Assembly (NCBI RefSeq): GCF_030291135.1
Contig: NZ_CP127409.1
Coordinates: 2,976,001 to 3,040,000, forward strand
Direction of reading: 5' to 3'
Length of the DNA stretch: 64,000 nt
DNA from: Rhodanobacter thiooxydans
GTDB taxonomy: Bacteria; Pseudomonadota; Gammaproteobacteria; Xanthomonadales; Rhodanobacteraceae
The number at the start of each line of letters is the position of its first letter. Position 1 is the first letter of the stretch. This document shows, piece by piece, positions 8,425 through 17,013 of this stretch. The notes beneath the pieces were generated by a model that was not told the DNA's origin, searched no databases, and saw only the letters and a list, made by a program, of their open reading frames with translations. The translations under genes and the position numbers were made by a program.

Positions 8425-9201
8425 ATGGTGGCAATGGCAACCGAGCACGTGATCGACGTGCAGCACTGGAACGACAACCTGTTCTCCTTCCGCACCACGC
8501 GCGACCCGGGTTTCCGCTTCGACAGCGGCCAGTTCGTGATGATCGGGCTGGAAACGGACGGCCGTCCGCTGCTGCGCGCGTACTCGATCGCCAGCGCCAG
8601 CTGGGAGGAACACCTGGAGTTCTTCTCGATCAAGGTGTCGAACGGTCCGCTCACCTCGCGTCTGCAGCACCTGCAGCCCGGCGACCCGCTGATCGTCACG
8701 CGCAAGCCCACCGGCACGCTGGTGCTGACCGACCTCAAGCCCGGCAGGCACCTGTACCTGCTCGGCACCGGCACCGGGCTGGCGCCTTTCATGAGCATCA
8801 TCCGCGACCCGGACACCTACCAGCGCTTCGACCGGATCGTGCTGGCCCACGGCGTGCGTCGGGTCGAAGACCTCGCCTACGCGCACTACCTGGAGCACGA
8901 GCTGCCGCAGCATGAGTACCTGGGCGAACTCGTGCGCGAGAAGCTGATCTACTACCCCACGGTGACGCGCGAGCCGTTCCGCAACCGCGGCCGCATCACC
9001 GACGCCATCGCCGACGGCGTGATGAGCCAGGCCACCGGCCTGCCGCCACTGAACGCGGCCACCGACCGCGTGATGCTGTGCGGCAGTCCGGCGATGCTGG
9101 ACGACCTCAGCGCCCTGCTCGACGGCCGCGGCTTCCAGGTTTCGCCGCGCACGCGCGAGCCGGGCGACTACGTGGTCGAGCGGGCCTTCGTGGAGAAGTA
9201 G
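8425..9201 (+). CDS. fpr: Ferredoxin/flavodoxin-NADP(+) reductase
   Basis: 258 aa, close to E. coli Fpr (248 aa). It moves electrons between NADPH and ferredoxin or flavodoxin in the cytoplasm. The FAD-binding motif RAYSIASASWEE (RxYS type) lies near residue 53, the NADP-binding GTGTGLAPFMSIIRD near 114, and CGSPAML near 214, followed by the C-terminal YVVERAFVEK typical of bacterial subclass FNRs. The ATG at 8425 was chosen because the fold begins there; the frame continues upstream as GC-rich read-through. A second in-frame ATG lies three codons later. Monocistronic; convergent with the kinase-like gene that follows. Confidence 0.93.
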   Translation: MVAMATEHVIDVQHWNDNLFSFRTTRDPGFRFDSGQFVMIGLETDGRPLLRAYSIASASWEEHLEFFSIKVSNGPLTSRLQHLQPGDPLIVTRKPTGTLVLTDLKPGRHLYLLGTGTGLAPFMSIIRDPDTYQRFDRIVLAHGVRRVEDLAYAHYLEHELPQHEYLGELVREKLIYYPTVTREPFRNRGRITDAIADGVMSQATGLPPLNAATDRVMLCGSPAMLDDLSALLDGRGFQVSPRTREPGDYVVERAFVEK

Positions 9202-9214
9202 GCGCCAGCCGCGC

Positions 9215-9910
9215 TCAGCCGCGCATGCGTCCCCTGCCCTCGTTGTCCCAGTAGCCGAAGACCCGCCGCGCCACCAACTTGTACAGCCGCTTGCCGCTGG
9301 CGCGCCACAGCCGCGAAGGCAGCGCCGGCGTGGCCAGCATCGTGCGCTGACGCGCGCTCAGCGCTGACTCGCAATACGTGCGCTTGTGCTTGAGCAGATG
9401 GCGCAGGTCCTCGCGTGCCAGCAGGCGGAACAGGCGGCCGCGACGACCGCGGGTCCAGGCGATCTGGAAATCCACCAGCGCGGGACGGCCGTCCACACAC
9501 ACCAGCCAGTTCGGTTCCTTGGCCAGGTCGTTGTGCACGATGCCGCGCTGATGCAGCCGTGCCAGCAGGCGCAATGCGTCGCGGTAGTAGTCGCGGTCGC
9601 GTGGCCGCGCCTGCTGCATCGGAATGCCGGCGATGTAGCTGCGCAGCAATTCGCGCCCGTCCCAGCCCAGCAGTACCGGCACGCCATCGATCCCCGCCAG
9701 CCGCTGCAACGCACGGGCTTCGCGTGCCGCCGCGCGGTGGGCCGCCAGCCATGCCCACCAGCGCGCGGCGCGGACGTCACGGCGAATCACCCGCACGCCA
9801 GCGCGTTCGATGATCTCGATGCGGCCGAGCTCGTCGGCCTTGAGCAGGAGAGGAGGGGCTGCGTCCACGGAAATTCCGGCAGGCACGGGCGGCACGCGGT
9901 TGCATGTCAT
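9215..9910 (-). CDS. Protein-kinase-fold protein (RIO/LPS-kinase-like)
   Basis: 231 aa. The kinase catalytic loop is visible as HNDLAKEPNWL (HxDLxKxxN type, about residues 131-141) followed by VDFQIAW, which replaces DFG as the metal-binding segment. The N-lobe is short and lacks an obvious glycine loop, as in lipopolysaccharide kinases (WaaP/KdkA) and RIO-type kinases. The C-terminus is rich in Arg/Lys. The substrate cannot be told from sequence; small kinases of this shape in Gram-negatives often phosphorylate lipid A core sugars or other small molecules. Convergent with fpr, and its start (9910) is 70 bp from the divergent DUF456 gene. Confidence 0.7.
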   Translation of the reverse strand: MTCNRVPPVPAGISVDAAPPLLLKADELGRIEIIERAGVRVIRRDVRAARWWAWLAAHRAAAREARALQRLAGIDGVPVLLGWDGRELLRSYIAGIPMQQARPRDRDYYRDALRLLARLHQRGIVHNDLAKEPNWLVCVDGRPALVDFQIAWTRGRRGRLFRLLAREDLRHLLKHKRTYCESALSARQRTMLATPALPSRLWRASGKRLYKLVARRVFGYWDNEGRGRMRG

Positions 9911-9980
9911 AGTGCCTCAATCGATCATGGGTTGTGCGACCGGCATGCCCGTCGCGTGTCCCAATGATGGAACCTGCCCG

Positions 9981-10463
9981 ATGGATATTGCGCTGTACGT
10001 ACTCGCCGCCCTGCTGATCGCCGGTGGCCTGGCTGGCGCCGTGCTGCCGGCGCTGCCCGGCATCCCGATGCTGTTCGGCGGCATCTGGCTGGCCGCGGCG
10101 GTGGACGGCTACCGGCATTTGGGCCTGTGGTGGCTGTTGATCATCGGCGCGCTGGGCACGCTCGGGGTAATCGTCGACTTCGTCGCCAGCACGCTGGGTG
10201 CGAAGCGCGTCGGTGCCAGCAAGATGGCCCTGTGGGGTGCGTCGCTGGGCACCCTGCTGGGCATGTTCTTCGGCATCCCCGGCCTGCTGTTCGGGCCGTT
10301 CCTGGGTGCGCTGGCCGGCGAGCTCGCCTCCGGCACCAGCGTGCTGCGCTCGACCCACGTCGGCATCGGCACCTGGCTGGGCCTGCTGTTTGGCACCCTG
10401 GTGAAACTGGTGCTCTCGTTCGTGATGGTCGGGCTGTTCGGGCTGGCGATGCTGTTCGGCTGA
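9981..10463 (+). CDS. DUF456 family membrane protein
   Basis: 160 aa, strongly hydrophobic with four or five membrane helices and glycine-rich turns (LPGIPMLFGGIW, FFGIPGLLFGPFLGALAGEL). The repeated G-x-x-x-G packing is the hallmark of DUF456, a widespread bacterial inner-membrane family with no agreed function. The ATG at 9981 is preferred because the first helix (DIALYVLAALLIAGGLAGAV) begins at once; an upstream ATG at 9954 would add a polar tail. It lies 63 bp before the DUF885 peptidase gene. Confidence 0.85.
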   Translation: MDIALYVLAALLIAGGLAGAVLPALPGIPMLFGGIWLAAAVDGYRHLGLWWLLIIGALGTLGVIVDFVASTLGAKRVGASKMALWGASLGTLLGMFFGIPGLLFGPFLGALAGELASGTSVLRSTHVGIGTWLGLLFGTLVKLVLSFVMVGLFGLAMLFG

Positions 10464-10526
10464 GCTTCCGGCACATGCCTTCGGCACGCGCAGCGTCCTA
10501 GGCTGGACTTCCCCAGGGAGAACACC

Positions 10527-12299
10527 ATGCCCAGACGCCTCGCCTTCGCCTTCGCCGCCGTGCTGACCACGACCGCTTCGCTGCACGCCCAGACCGCACC
10601 GCCAGCCTGGATCGCCCGCAGCAACGCCGACTCGCAGATCCTGCTCGAGCAGATCGCCCGCTTCAGCCCGGAGTTCGCCTCGCAGGTGGGCGTGTCCGGC
10701 TACGACGACAAGGTCGCCGACCTCCGCCCCGGCGCGGACGAGCGCTCGCGGGCCGCGCTGGTCGTGGCGAAGGCGAAACTGCAGGGCTTGCTGGCCACGG
10801 AGCAGGACGCCAACGTGCGGCAGGACCTGCAGATCCTGATCAAGGCCGCCAGTGAACAGATCGAGGGTATCGACCTCAACCGTCAGTACCTGCTGCCGTA
10901 CACCGACGTGGGCCAGCTGGTCTTCAGCGGCGAGTTCAGCCTGCTGAAGGACGACGTCGCCGCGGCGCGCCGCCGCTCGGCGTTGCAGCGCTTGCAGTGC
11001 TACGTGGGCAAAACGCCCGGCTGCACGCCGATCGCCGAGCTGGCGAAGGCGCAGACCGTCGCCCGGCTCGGCGACAAGGCACTGCTCGGTCCGTACAAGG
11101 GCGAAGTCGAGCAGAAACTCGCGAACAGCCAGCGCTATGTCGACGGCATCCGCCAGTTGTTCGCCAAGTACAAGCTGGACGATGCCGAGGGCAAGGCTGC
11201 ACTGGACGCGCTGGACACGCAGCTGAAGGCGTACGACGGCTGGGTGCGTGGCACCGTTCTGCCACGCGCGCGCAGCGACTTCCGTCTGCCCGAACCGCTG
11301 TACGCATACAACCTGCGCCAGGTCGGCATCGACATCCCGCCACAGCAACTGATGGAGCAGGCGCAGCTGGAGTTCGTCGAGCTGCGCGGCATGATGCAGG
11401 TACTGGCGCCGGTGGTGGCGAAGGCCGAAGGCATCGATGCCACCGACTACCGCGACGTGCTGAAGGCGCTGAAGAAACAGCAGCTGGGCCGGGACCAGGT
11501 GGAGCCGTGGTACCACGAGGTGCTCGGCCACATCGAGGACACCATCCGCCGCGAACGCATCGTCACCCTGCCGCAGCGCAAGATGCAGATTCGTCTGGCC
11601 TCGGAGGCCGAGGCGGCGCAGATCCCGGCGCCGCACATGGACCCGCCGCCGTTCATCAACAACCACGGCGAGCAGGGCACCTTCGTGCTGACCATGGGCA
11701 ACCCGGGCAAGAACGGCGACGCGACCCAGGCCTACGACGACTTCACTTTCAAGGCCGCCGCATGGACGCTCACCGCGCACGAGGGCCGGCCGGGTCACGA
11801 GCTGCAGTTCGCGGCGATGGCCGAACGCGGCGTATCGCTGGCGCGCAGCCTGTTCGCGTTCAACAGCGTCAACGTGGAAGGCTGGGCGCTGTATGCCGAG
11901 GCCGAGATGCTGCCGTACGAGCCGCCGGCCGGCCAGTTCGCCGCGCTGCAGGCACGGTTGATGCGTGCGGCTCGCGCCTGGCTCGACCCGATGCTCAACC
12001 TGGGCCTGATCACGCCCGCGCGTGCACATCAGGTGCTGGTCCACGAAGTGGGCCTGTCCGAGGCGATGGCGCAGCAGGAGATCAACCGCTACACGTTCGA
12101 CTCGCCCGGTCAGGCCAACGCCTATTTCTACGGCTACCTGCGCCTGCAACAGCTGCGCCTGCAGACCGAGCTGGCGCTGGGTCCGAAGTTCGACCGGCTG
12201 GCGTTCAACGATTTCGTGATCGGCCAGGGCCTGCTGCCGCCGGAACAGCTGGCCGAAGCCGTGCGCACGCAGTTCGTGCCGGCGCAACGGAAACGCTGA
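10527..12299 (+). CDS. DUF885 family secreted metallo-hydrolase
   Basis: 590 aa with a signal peptide (LAFAFAAVLTTTASLHAQ). DUF885 proteins are predicted zinc carboxypeptidase-like hydrolases. The motif HEGRPGHELQF near residue 418 (HExxxGHxLQ) supplies the likely zinc ligands and catalytic Glu, and NVEGWALYAEAEMLPYE near 450 carries a further conserved Glu. GGGAGA lies before the ATG. Likely periplasmic; substrate unknown, probably peptides. Convergent with the TfoX-like gene, with only 3 bp between the two stops. Confidence 0.88.
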   Translation: MPRRLAFAFAAVLTTTASLHAQTAPPAWIARSNADSQILLEQIARFSPEFASQVGVSGYDDKVADLRPGADERSRAALVVAKAKLQGLLATEQDANVRQDLQILIKAASEQIEGIDLNRQYLLPYTDVGQLVFSGEFSLLKDDVAAARRRSALQRLQCYVGKTPGCTPIAELAKAQTVARLGDKALLGPYKGEVEQKLANSQRYVDGIRQLFAKYKLDDAEGKAALDALDTQLKAYDGWVRGTVLPRARSDFRLPEPLYAYNLRQVGIDIPPQQLMEQAQLEFVELRGMMQVLAPVVAKAEGIDATDYRDVLKALKKQQLGRDQVEPWYHEVLGHIEDTIRRERIVTLPQRKMQIRLASEAEAAQIPAPHMDPPPFINNHGEQGTFVLTMGNPGKNGDATQAYDDFTFKAAAWTLTAHEGRPGHELQFAAMAERGVSLARSLFAFNSVNVEGWALYAEAEMLPYEPPAGQFAALQARLMRAARAWLDPMLNLGLITPARAHQVLVHEVGLSEAMAQQEINRYTFDSPGQANAYFYGYLRLQQLRLQTELALGPKFDRLAFNDFVIGQGLLPPEQLAEAVRTQFVPAQRKR

Positions 12300-12302
12300 G
12301 CG

Positions 12303-12635
12303 TCAGCGCCGCGCGCTCTTCGCCAGCCAGCCGGCAAGCTGCACGGTGTCGCGACTGAGCGCAGCGGGCAGCACGATGTAGTGCCGGCTCGGCGCCGCGC
12401 CGGGTTTCGCGATCAGCCGCGCGGTGCCTTCCAGCCGCAGCAGCGCTGGCTGGTCGGCGGGTGCCAGTTTCAGCGCCAGCCCGCCTGGTGTCAGCCATGC
12501 GCACGGCTTCTCGGCGAGATACGCCATCAGCCCGCCGAACATCGGCTTGAAGCGCAGTTCGTGCGGTCGGCCCAGGTGGGTGGCCGCATCCTCCAGTTCG
12601 CGGCGCAGCAGCGCGAGGCTCGCCGGCGTGCTCAT
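12303..12635 (-). CDS. TfoX N-terminal-domain protein
   Basis: 110 aa. It consists of the TfoX/Sxy N-terminal domain only, with the conserved RFKPMFGGLMAYLAEKPCAW core. The full competence regulator Sxy/TfoX is about 200 aa with a second, C-terminal domain that is absent here, so this is probably a stand-alone family member rather than the competence master regulator. Its ATG overlaps the stop of the upstream trhA-like gene (ATGA), so the two are translationally coupled. Confidence 0.82.
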   Translation of the reverse strand: MSTPASLALLRRELEDAATHLGRPHELRFKPMFGGLMAYLAEKPCAWLTPGGLALKLAPADQPALLRLEGTARLIAKPGAAPSRHYIVLPAALSRDTVQLAGWLAKSARR

Positions 12636-13300
12636 GCCGGCGCGTCGGGAATCACGTACAGCAGCACGGCGAGGAAATGCAGCACGCTGCCGGCCAGCAC
12701 GAACACGTGCCACAACGCATGGTGGTACGGCAGTCGCCGCCACAGGTAGAACGGCACGCCCAGCGTGTAGGCCAGCCCGCCCGCGAGCAGCAGTGCGGTG
12801 CCGCCAGTCTGCAGGTGCTGGCTGAGCGGCTCGAACGCGATCATGCCGATCCAGCCCATGCCCACGTACAGCAGCACCGCCAGCTTGTGATAACGCTTGA
12901 GCAGGCCCAGCTCCAGCGCGGTGCCGGCCAGCGCCAGCGTCCACACGGCCACGAACAGGCTCCAGCCCCATGCCCCGGGCAGGGCGACCAGGGTAAACGG
13001 CGTGTAGGTGCCGGCGATCAGCACGTAGATCGCGATGTGGTCGAGCGCGCGCAACGTCGGTTTGGCGGCCGCCACGGGAATCGAGTGGTACAGCGTGGAA
13101 GCGGTGTACAGCAGCACCAGCGAGGTGCCGAACACCGCGCAGGCCACCACGGTCAGCGCATTGCCATGCAGGGCCGCGAACGCGACCAGCGTCGCCAGCC
13201 CGGCGATGCTGAGCACGATGCCGAGGCCGTGGATGATGCTGCTGGCAAGCTCGTCGCCGAAGCTGTAGCGCGGGATAACCGCACCGGATGTGACAGACAT
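12632..13300 (-). CDS. Hemolysin III/TrhA family integral membrane protein
   Basis: 222 aa with seven predicted membrane helices. Conserved family elements are SIIHGLG near the N-terminus, STLYHS after helix 2 and HALWHVFVLAGS near the C-terminus; the histidines match the proposed metal site of the CREST superfamily (YqfA/TrhA/adiponectin receptors). AGGAGT lies six bases before the ATG at 13300, which fixes the start. The members' role is debated: hemolysin III in Bacillus, membrane-energetics regulation for TrhA. First gene of a two-gene operon with the TfoX-like gene. Confidence 0.9.
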   Translation of the reverse strand: MSVTSGAVIPRYSFGDELASSIIHGLGIVLSIAGLATLVAFAALHGNALTVVACAVFGTSLVLLYTASTLYHSIPVAAAKPTLRALDHIAIYVLIAGTYTPFTLVALPGAWGWSLFVAVWTLALAGTALELGLLKRYHKLAVLLYVGMGWIGMIAFEPLSQHLQTGGTALLLAGGLAYTLGVPFYLWRRLPYHHALWHVFVLAGSVLHFLAVLLYVIPDAPA

Positions 13301-13398
13301 GCGGGACTCCTGGGGAATGCGAGGTGCGAGGGCATACCTTAACCGGGGTGTCCGCGCCCGACTATCGTGGCGCATGGTCGCCCCGGCACCCTGTCACG

Positions 13399-13836
13399 TC
13401 ATTCGATGATGAACGCGCCGAACGCCACGCCCAGGTTCCAGCCCTCGCCCTTGCCGCTGAGCGCCAGCGAGACGTTGCCCTTGGTCAGCACCTGCGCCGC
13501 CGCCGACTTCTCGGCGCCGGCATGCGCTTCGGCATTCGCGTAATGGCCCAGCACGTCGCGCACGTTGCTGGCGCCGCTGAACTTGCCCACGCCGTCGGTG
13601 ATCTTCGTCTTGCCGAAGGTCAGCCCGCCACCCTTGGCACGCAACTTCACCTGCAGGCTCTGGCCGTTGCTGCAATGAACCGTGCCGCTGCCGCTGGCGG
13701 TCTTGTAGAACACCGACCAGCCGGACAACTGGAAACTCATCTTGCAGGAAATGTCGTCAGCCCGCACCGGCGCGCCAGGCAGCAGGCCGGCACAGGCCAG
13801 CCCCGCCACGGCCGTCCACTTGATCAGGTTCATCAT
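13399..13836 (-). CDS. Exported hypothetical protein, YSC84/EipA-like glycine-rich domain possible
   Basis: 145 aa. A signal peptide (LIKWTAVAGLACAGLLPGAPVRA) precedes a periplasmic domain with two cysteines (ISCKMS and GTVHCS) that could form a disulphide. Alternating hydrophobic/Gly segments (GSGTVHC, GKGEGWNLGVAFGAFIIE) suggest a small beta-rich domain. GAGGAA lies before the first of two adjacent ATGs. No family is recognised with certainty. Its promoter must lie in the 375-bp gap shared with the tonB-like gene. Confidence 0.7.
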   Translation of the reverse strand: MMNLIKWTAVAGLACAGLLPGAPVRADDISCKMSFQLSGWSVFYKTASGSGTVHCSNGQSLQVKLRAKGGGLTFGKTKITDGVGKFSGASNVRDVLGHYANAEAHAGAEKSAAAQVLTKGNVSLALSGKGEGWNLGVAFGAFIIE

Positions 13837-14211
13837 CGTTCCTCATCGCATGCCGGCTGCTTGCCGGAGGTCGATTGTTGCAGGACTGCCGCGTTCGCGG
13901 TGAACACTGTCGTGAAAACCGCCTTCACGAAGAATCCACACCGGATCGCTGCCGCGGCAGCGCACGATCCATTGGCGGGTGTGACCCCTACCACCCGCGT
14001 TCCACATTCCGCCCCGCCTCCCCGCGGGGCTTTTTTTGCCCGTCGCGACCGCGCTGCCACGATCCCGCATTTGGCCATCCAGCCGTCCGCTTGCGCAAGC
14101 GTATTCCATGGGCATACGCTGCAGACGCGGCGACACGATCCCCCTGCTCACGCAGCGTGGCTGCCGCGACACCCCTACCAAAACCAGCCACACCGAAGTC
14201 AGGAGGTCGCC
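13837..14211. other. Intergenic region with an unassigned plus-strand terminator
   Basis: 375 bp between two divergent genes. Apart from the terminator at 14011-14037 it holds no convincing frame. The half before the terminator (13850-14010) is where a small plus-strand transcript would have to be encoded; a weak TTGCAG / 17 bp / TGAACA pair occurs near 13878-13906. The half after it should hold the promoter of the tonB-like gene. Confidence 0.5.
14011..14037 (+). terminator. Rho-independent terminator, orphan
   Basis: Perfect 7-bp stem GCCCCGC/GCGGGGC with a 6-nt loop followed by seven T residues. It works only on the plus strand, yet no plus-strand gene ends within 1.7 kb upstream. It therefore ends either a small RNA or long read-through antisense transcription. 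Confidence 0.85.
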
Positions 14212-14877
14212 ATGTCGTCCGCAAGCCTGGCCGTAGCTCATCGTACCCACCCCGACCGCACACGCATCGCCGCCATCAGCGCCGCGATCGCACTCAACCT
14301 GGCCGTGATCGTGATCGCCACGCGGCCGACCGGCCCGACGCTTTTCCACGTGATCGAACAGATCAGTCCGGCACCCACGATCCGCCTCGTCGAGCCGGAA
14401 CCGCCCCTGCCTCCGCCGCCACCGGTCGAGATGACCCCCTTGCCGCACCCGCCCGCCGTGCCGGTCGCGCACACGCCGCCGTTGCCGGCCAACCCGCCGG
14501 CGGTCGTGCCCAGTACCGAAGGCAACGTCGCCGCGCCGCCGGTCGCCACGCCGACCCTGCTGCCGAGCGCCACGGCGCCAGGGCCGGCACTGACGGCGCC
14601 GGTCGAGGCCAGCCTGGCTTACCGCTCGGCCCCGCTGCGCTTCCCCACCCGCGCCCTGCAGCAGCGCATGCAGGGCACGGTGCTGCTGCGCGTGCTGGTG
14701 GACGAAACCGGCAAGCCGGTGCAGGTGGTGGTGGAACGCGGCAGTGGCTACCTGCTGCTCGACCGCAGCGCCGCCGAGCAGGTGCTGGCCGGCTGGCAGT
14801 TCCAGCCGGCGCTGGTGAACGGGCGGGCGGTGCGGGCCTGGGCACGGGTGCCGGTAACGTTCGACCTGCGCGACTAG
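14212..14877 (+). CDS. TonB-family energy transducer
   Basis: 221 aa with the standard TonB order: a short cytoplasmic tail, one membrane anchor (about 24-42, IAAISAAIALNLAVIVIA), a proline-rich periplasmic spacer (about 65-130, PPLPPPPPVEMTPLPHPP) and a C-terminal TonB domain with QGTVLLRVLVDETGKPVQV and AGWQFQPALVNGRAV. A perfect AGGAGGT ribosome site fixes the ATG at 14212. TonB couples the proton-motive force to outer-membrane receptors such as the one at 58.1 kb, but no exbB/exbD is adjacent, so this is one of several TonB-like proteins such genomes carry. A strong terminator follows. Confidence 0.9.
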   Translation: MSSASLAVAHRTHPDRTRIAAISAAIALNLAVIVIATRPTGPTLFHVIEQISPAPTIRLVEPEPPLPPPPPVEMTPLPHPPAVPVAHTPPLPANPPAVVPSTEGNVAAPPVATPTLLPSATAPGPALTAPVEASLAYRSAPLRFPTRALQQRMQGTVLLRVLVDETGKPVQVVVERGSGYLLLDRSAAEQVLAGWQFQPALVNGRAVRAWARVPVTFDLRD

Positions 14878-14890
14878 CACTTTCGCAGCG

Positions 14891-14929
14891 GGCGTCCGGT
14901 CGGCGGATGCGCCGGCCGGACGCCTTTTT
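14891..14929 (+). terminator. Rho-independent terminator of the tonB-like gene
   Basis: Long GC stem (GGCGTCCGG with CCGGACGCC, continuing as CGGCG with CGCCG after one mismatch), loop GATG, then five T residues, 13 bp after the tonB-like stop. Confidence 0.9.
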
Positions 14930-15028
14930 GCGCGCCCGCGCCAGTGCCTGCAGCGATGCCGCCGGCTTACGTGGCTTTAACGATATGCATGCTCCACTGG
15001 CGCCCATTCACCCTGCCAGGTTCCACGC

Positions 15029-15595
15029 ATGGGCAAGCACCCGCCTCTCCTGAAAACCCTGCGCGCGATCGCGCTGGAACACGCCGCCGTCGAACACCCC
15101 GACCTCGCCACGATGGCGCGCGATCTGGGCCGCGTGGTGCATCAGGATGCCTCGGTGCTGGCCCGGCTGCGCCAGCGCCAGCGCGGCTTCGAACGCTGGC
15201 TGCTGGCCGAGCGCGGCAAGCCGCCGGTCAGCGTGCTGCTGCTGGCCTGGCCGCCGAACCACGCCACGCCGGTGCACGACCATGCCGGTCCGTGGAGCCT
15301 GCAACTGACCCTGGTCGGCGCGCTGGAAGTGCAGTCCTACCGCCGCGACACCGACTCCGGCGAACTGGGCCTGCACGGCCGCAACTGGCTCGGCCCGGGC
15401 GACAGCGCCTGGTTCGAGGGCGACCGCGGGCTGGCGCACCGCTGCCGCAACCTGTCTCGGCACGACACGGCGCTGTCGCTGCACGTCTGCGGCGGCGAGC
15501 TGCCCGGATACTTCGCCCGGGAGCAGGCCGAGTCTGCCGGGCACCGGGTCGCGCCGCCACGACGCAGCGCCATCGCCGGTCGCCTGCCCGGCTGA
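15029..15595 (+). CDS. Cysteine dioxygenase-type cupin protein
   Basis: 188 aa, matching type I cysteine dioxygenases. The cupin iron site is visible as HATPVHDHAG near residues 77-84 (HxH) plus a third His in LSLHVCGG near 151. Such enzymes oxidise cysteine or a related thiol (for example 3-mercaptopropionate) to the sulfinic acid with O2. Without the Arg that separates cysteine from mercaptopropionate users being clear, the substrate stays open. It is followed after 31 bp by a flavoprotein gene in the same direction, presumably one operon. Confidence 0.85.
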   Translation: MGKHPPLLKTLRAIALEHAAVEHPDLATMARDLGRVVHQDASVLARLRQRQRGFERWLLAERGKPPVSVLLLAWPPNHATPVHDHAGPWSLQLTLVGALEVQSYRRDTDSGELGLHGRNWLGPGDSAWFEGDRGLAHRCRNLSRHDTALSLHVCGGELPGYFAREQAESAGHRVAPPRRSAIAGRLPG

Positions 15596-15626
15596 TCCAC
15601 CCGCCACCACACGCACGGGGAGTTCC

Positions 15627-16994
15627 ATGTTTCGACGGGTCGCCATCATCGGCGGCGGTGCCGCGGCCGCCACGCTGCTCAGCGAACTGCTGGAGCACAC
15701 CTCGCCGCAGCCGCTGCAACTGGACTGGTTCACCGGCGGCGGCACGCCGGCGCGCGGGGTGGCCTACGGCACCGCTTCGGAACGCCACCTGCTGAACGTG
15801 CGCGCGGCCTCGATGAGCATGTTCGCCGGCAAGCCGCGCGGCTTCCTGGATTTCGTGCAGCGCGACGACCCCACCATCGCCGGCACCGATTTCCTGCCGC
15901 GCCGCCGCTACGGCGACTACCTGGAGGCGGAAGTGGCGCGCGCGCTGCAGCAGGGCAAGGCGCGCGGGCACCACGTCAACATCCTGCCATTCGCGGTCGA
16001 CGCGCTGGTGCCCGAGTCGGGTGGCGTCACCGTGATCCACGGCGAGGAAAGCCACCCGGCCGACGCTGCCGTGCTGGCGCTGGGCGCGCTGCCGCCGCAG
16101 CCGCTGGCCGGGGTCGGCGCCGCAGCGCTCGCCAGCGGCCGTTACGTGGTCGACCCGTGGCGCCTGCTCGCCGACACCGGTGCACTGCAACCGCCGCCAC
16201 GCAAGGTGGTGCTGATCGGGCTGGGGCTGACCGCGGTCGACGTGTTGCTGGAACTGTCCGCGCAATGGCCGCAAGCCGAGTTCGTCGCGATCTCCCGCCA
16301 CGGCCGCTTTCCCGAGGCGCACCTGCACGCCGCCGCCGCGCCCGCCGACGACGGTGTCGCGCTGGTCGAGGCGATGCACGACGCACCGGAGATCCGCCGC
16401 TGGATGCGCCTGTTGCGCGAGGCAATCGCGCAGGAAGGCAGCGAATGGCGCGCCGTCGTCGACGGCCTGCGCCCGCACCTGCCTGGCCTGTGGGCCGAGC
16501 TGTCGCCGGAGCAGCGTGCGCGCTTCATGCGCCATGCGCGCTGGGCGTGGGAACGCGTGCGCCATCGCATGCCACCGCAGGTGTGCGAGACGATCGCCGC
16601 GCTGGAAAGCGATGGCCGGCTACAGCGCCGGTACGGTCGCGTGCAGGCGGTGGACGCTGCCGGCAATGCGCTGCAACTGAGCGTGAGCCACGCCGGCGCG
16701 ACCCGTCTGCTGGATGCCGACCTGGTGATCCAGACCGTCGGCCTGGAGACCGACCTGCGCCGCTGCAACCACCGGCTGGTCAGCCAGCTGCTCACCAACG
16801 CGCACGTCATCGCCGATCCGCTCGGCCTCGGCGTGCAGGCCGACAGCGACGGCCGCCTGCGCCACGGCGAGCAGTACTGGCCGAACCTGTTCGCCATCGG
16901 CAGCCTGCTGCGCGGCACGCTGTGGGAATCCACCGCGATGCCGGAAATCCGCCAGCAGGCTCGCCACCTGGCCAACCAGCTGCTGGGCGACTGA
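15627..16994 (+). CDS. FAD/NAD(P)-binding protein, often linked to cysteine dioxygenase
   Basis: 455 aa. The N-terminal dinucleotide site RVAIIGGGAAAATLLSELL (GxGxxA type) marks a Rossmann FAD domain; GVAYGTASERHLLNVRAASMSMF and FLPRRRYGDYLEAEV are typical of the NAD_binding_9/HpyO family. A second nucleotide site (VVLIGLGLTAVDVLLEL) lies near residue 197. GGGGAG sits before the ATG. The family is found beside cysteine dioxygenase genes and in N-hydroxylation and amine-oxidation pathways; the actual reaction is unknown. Likely cotranscribed with the dioxygenase-like gene and perhaps the cls gene 19 bp downstream. Confidence 0.8.
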   Translation: MFRRVAIIGGGAAAATLLSELLEHTSPQPLQLDWFTGGGTPARGVAYGTASERHLLNVRAASMSMFAGKPRGFLDFVQRDDPTIAGTDFLPRRRYGDYLEAEVARALQQGKARGHHVNILPFAVDALVPESGGVTVIHGEESHPADAAVLALGALPPQPLAGVGAAALASGRYVVDPWRLLADTGALQPPPRKVVLIGLGLTAVDVLLELSAQWPQAEFVAISRHGRFPEAHLHAAAAPADDGVALVEAMHDAPEIRRWMRLLREAIAQEGSEWRAVVDGLRPHLPGLWAELSPEQRARFMRHARWAWERVRHRMPPQVCETIAALESDGRLQRRYGRVQAVDAAGNALQLSVSHAGATRLLDADLVIQTVGLETDLRRCNHRLVSQLLTNAHVIADPLGLGVQADSDGRLRHGEQYWPNLFAIGSLLRGTLWESTAMPEIRQQARHLANQLLGD

Positions 16995-17013
16995 GCGGCC
17001 CGCCGCGCCCGCG

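Noticed and set aside
9777-12287. 836-codon antisense frame over the DUF885 gene
   Set aside because: No motif, no ribosome site and composition typical of antisense; the plus-strand frame carries the HEGRPGHELQ metal motif.
12303-12635. Competence regulator Sxy/TfoX
   Set aside because: Only the N-terminal domain is present (110 aa); the C-terminal domain of the true regulator is missing.
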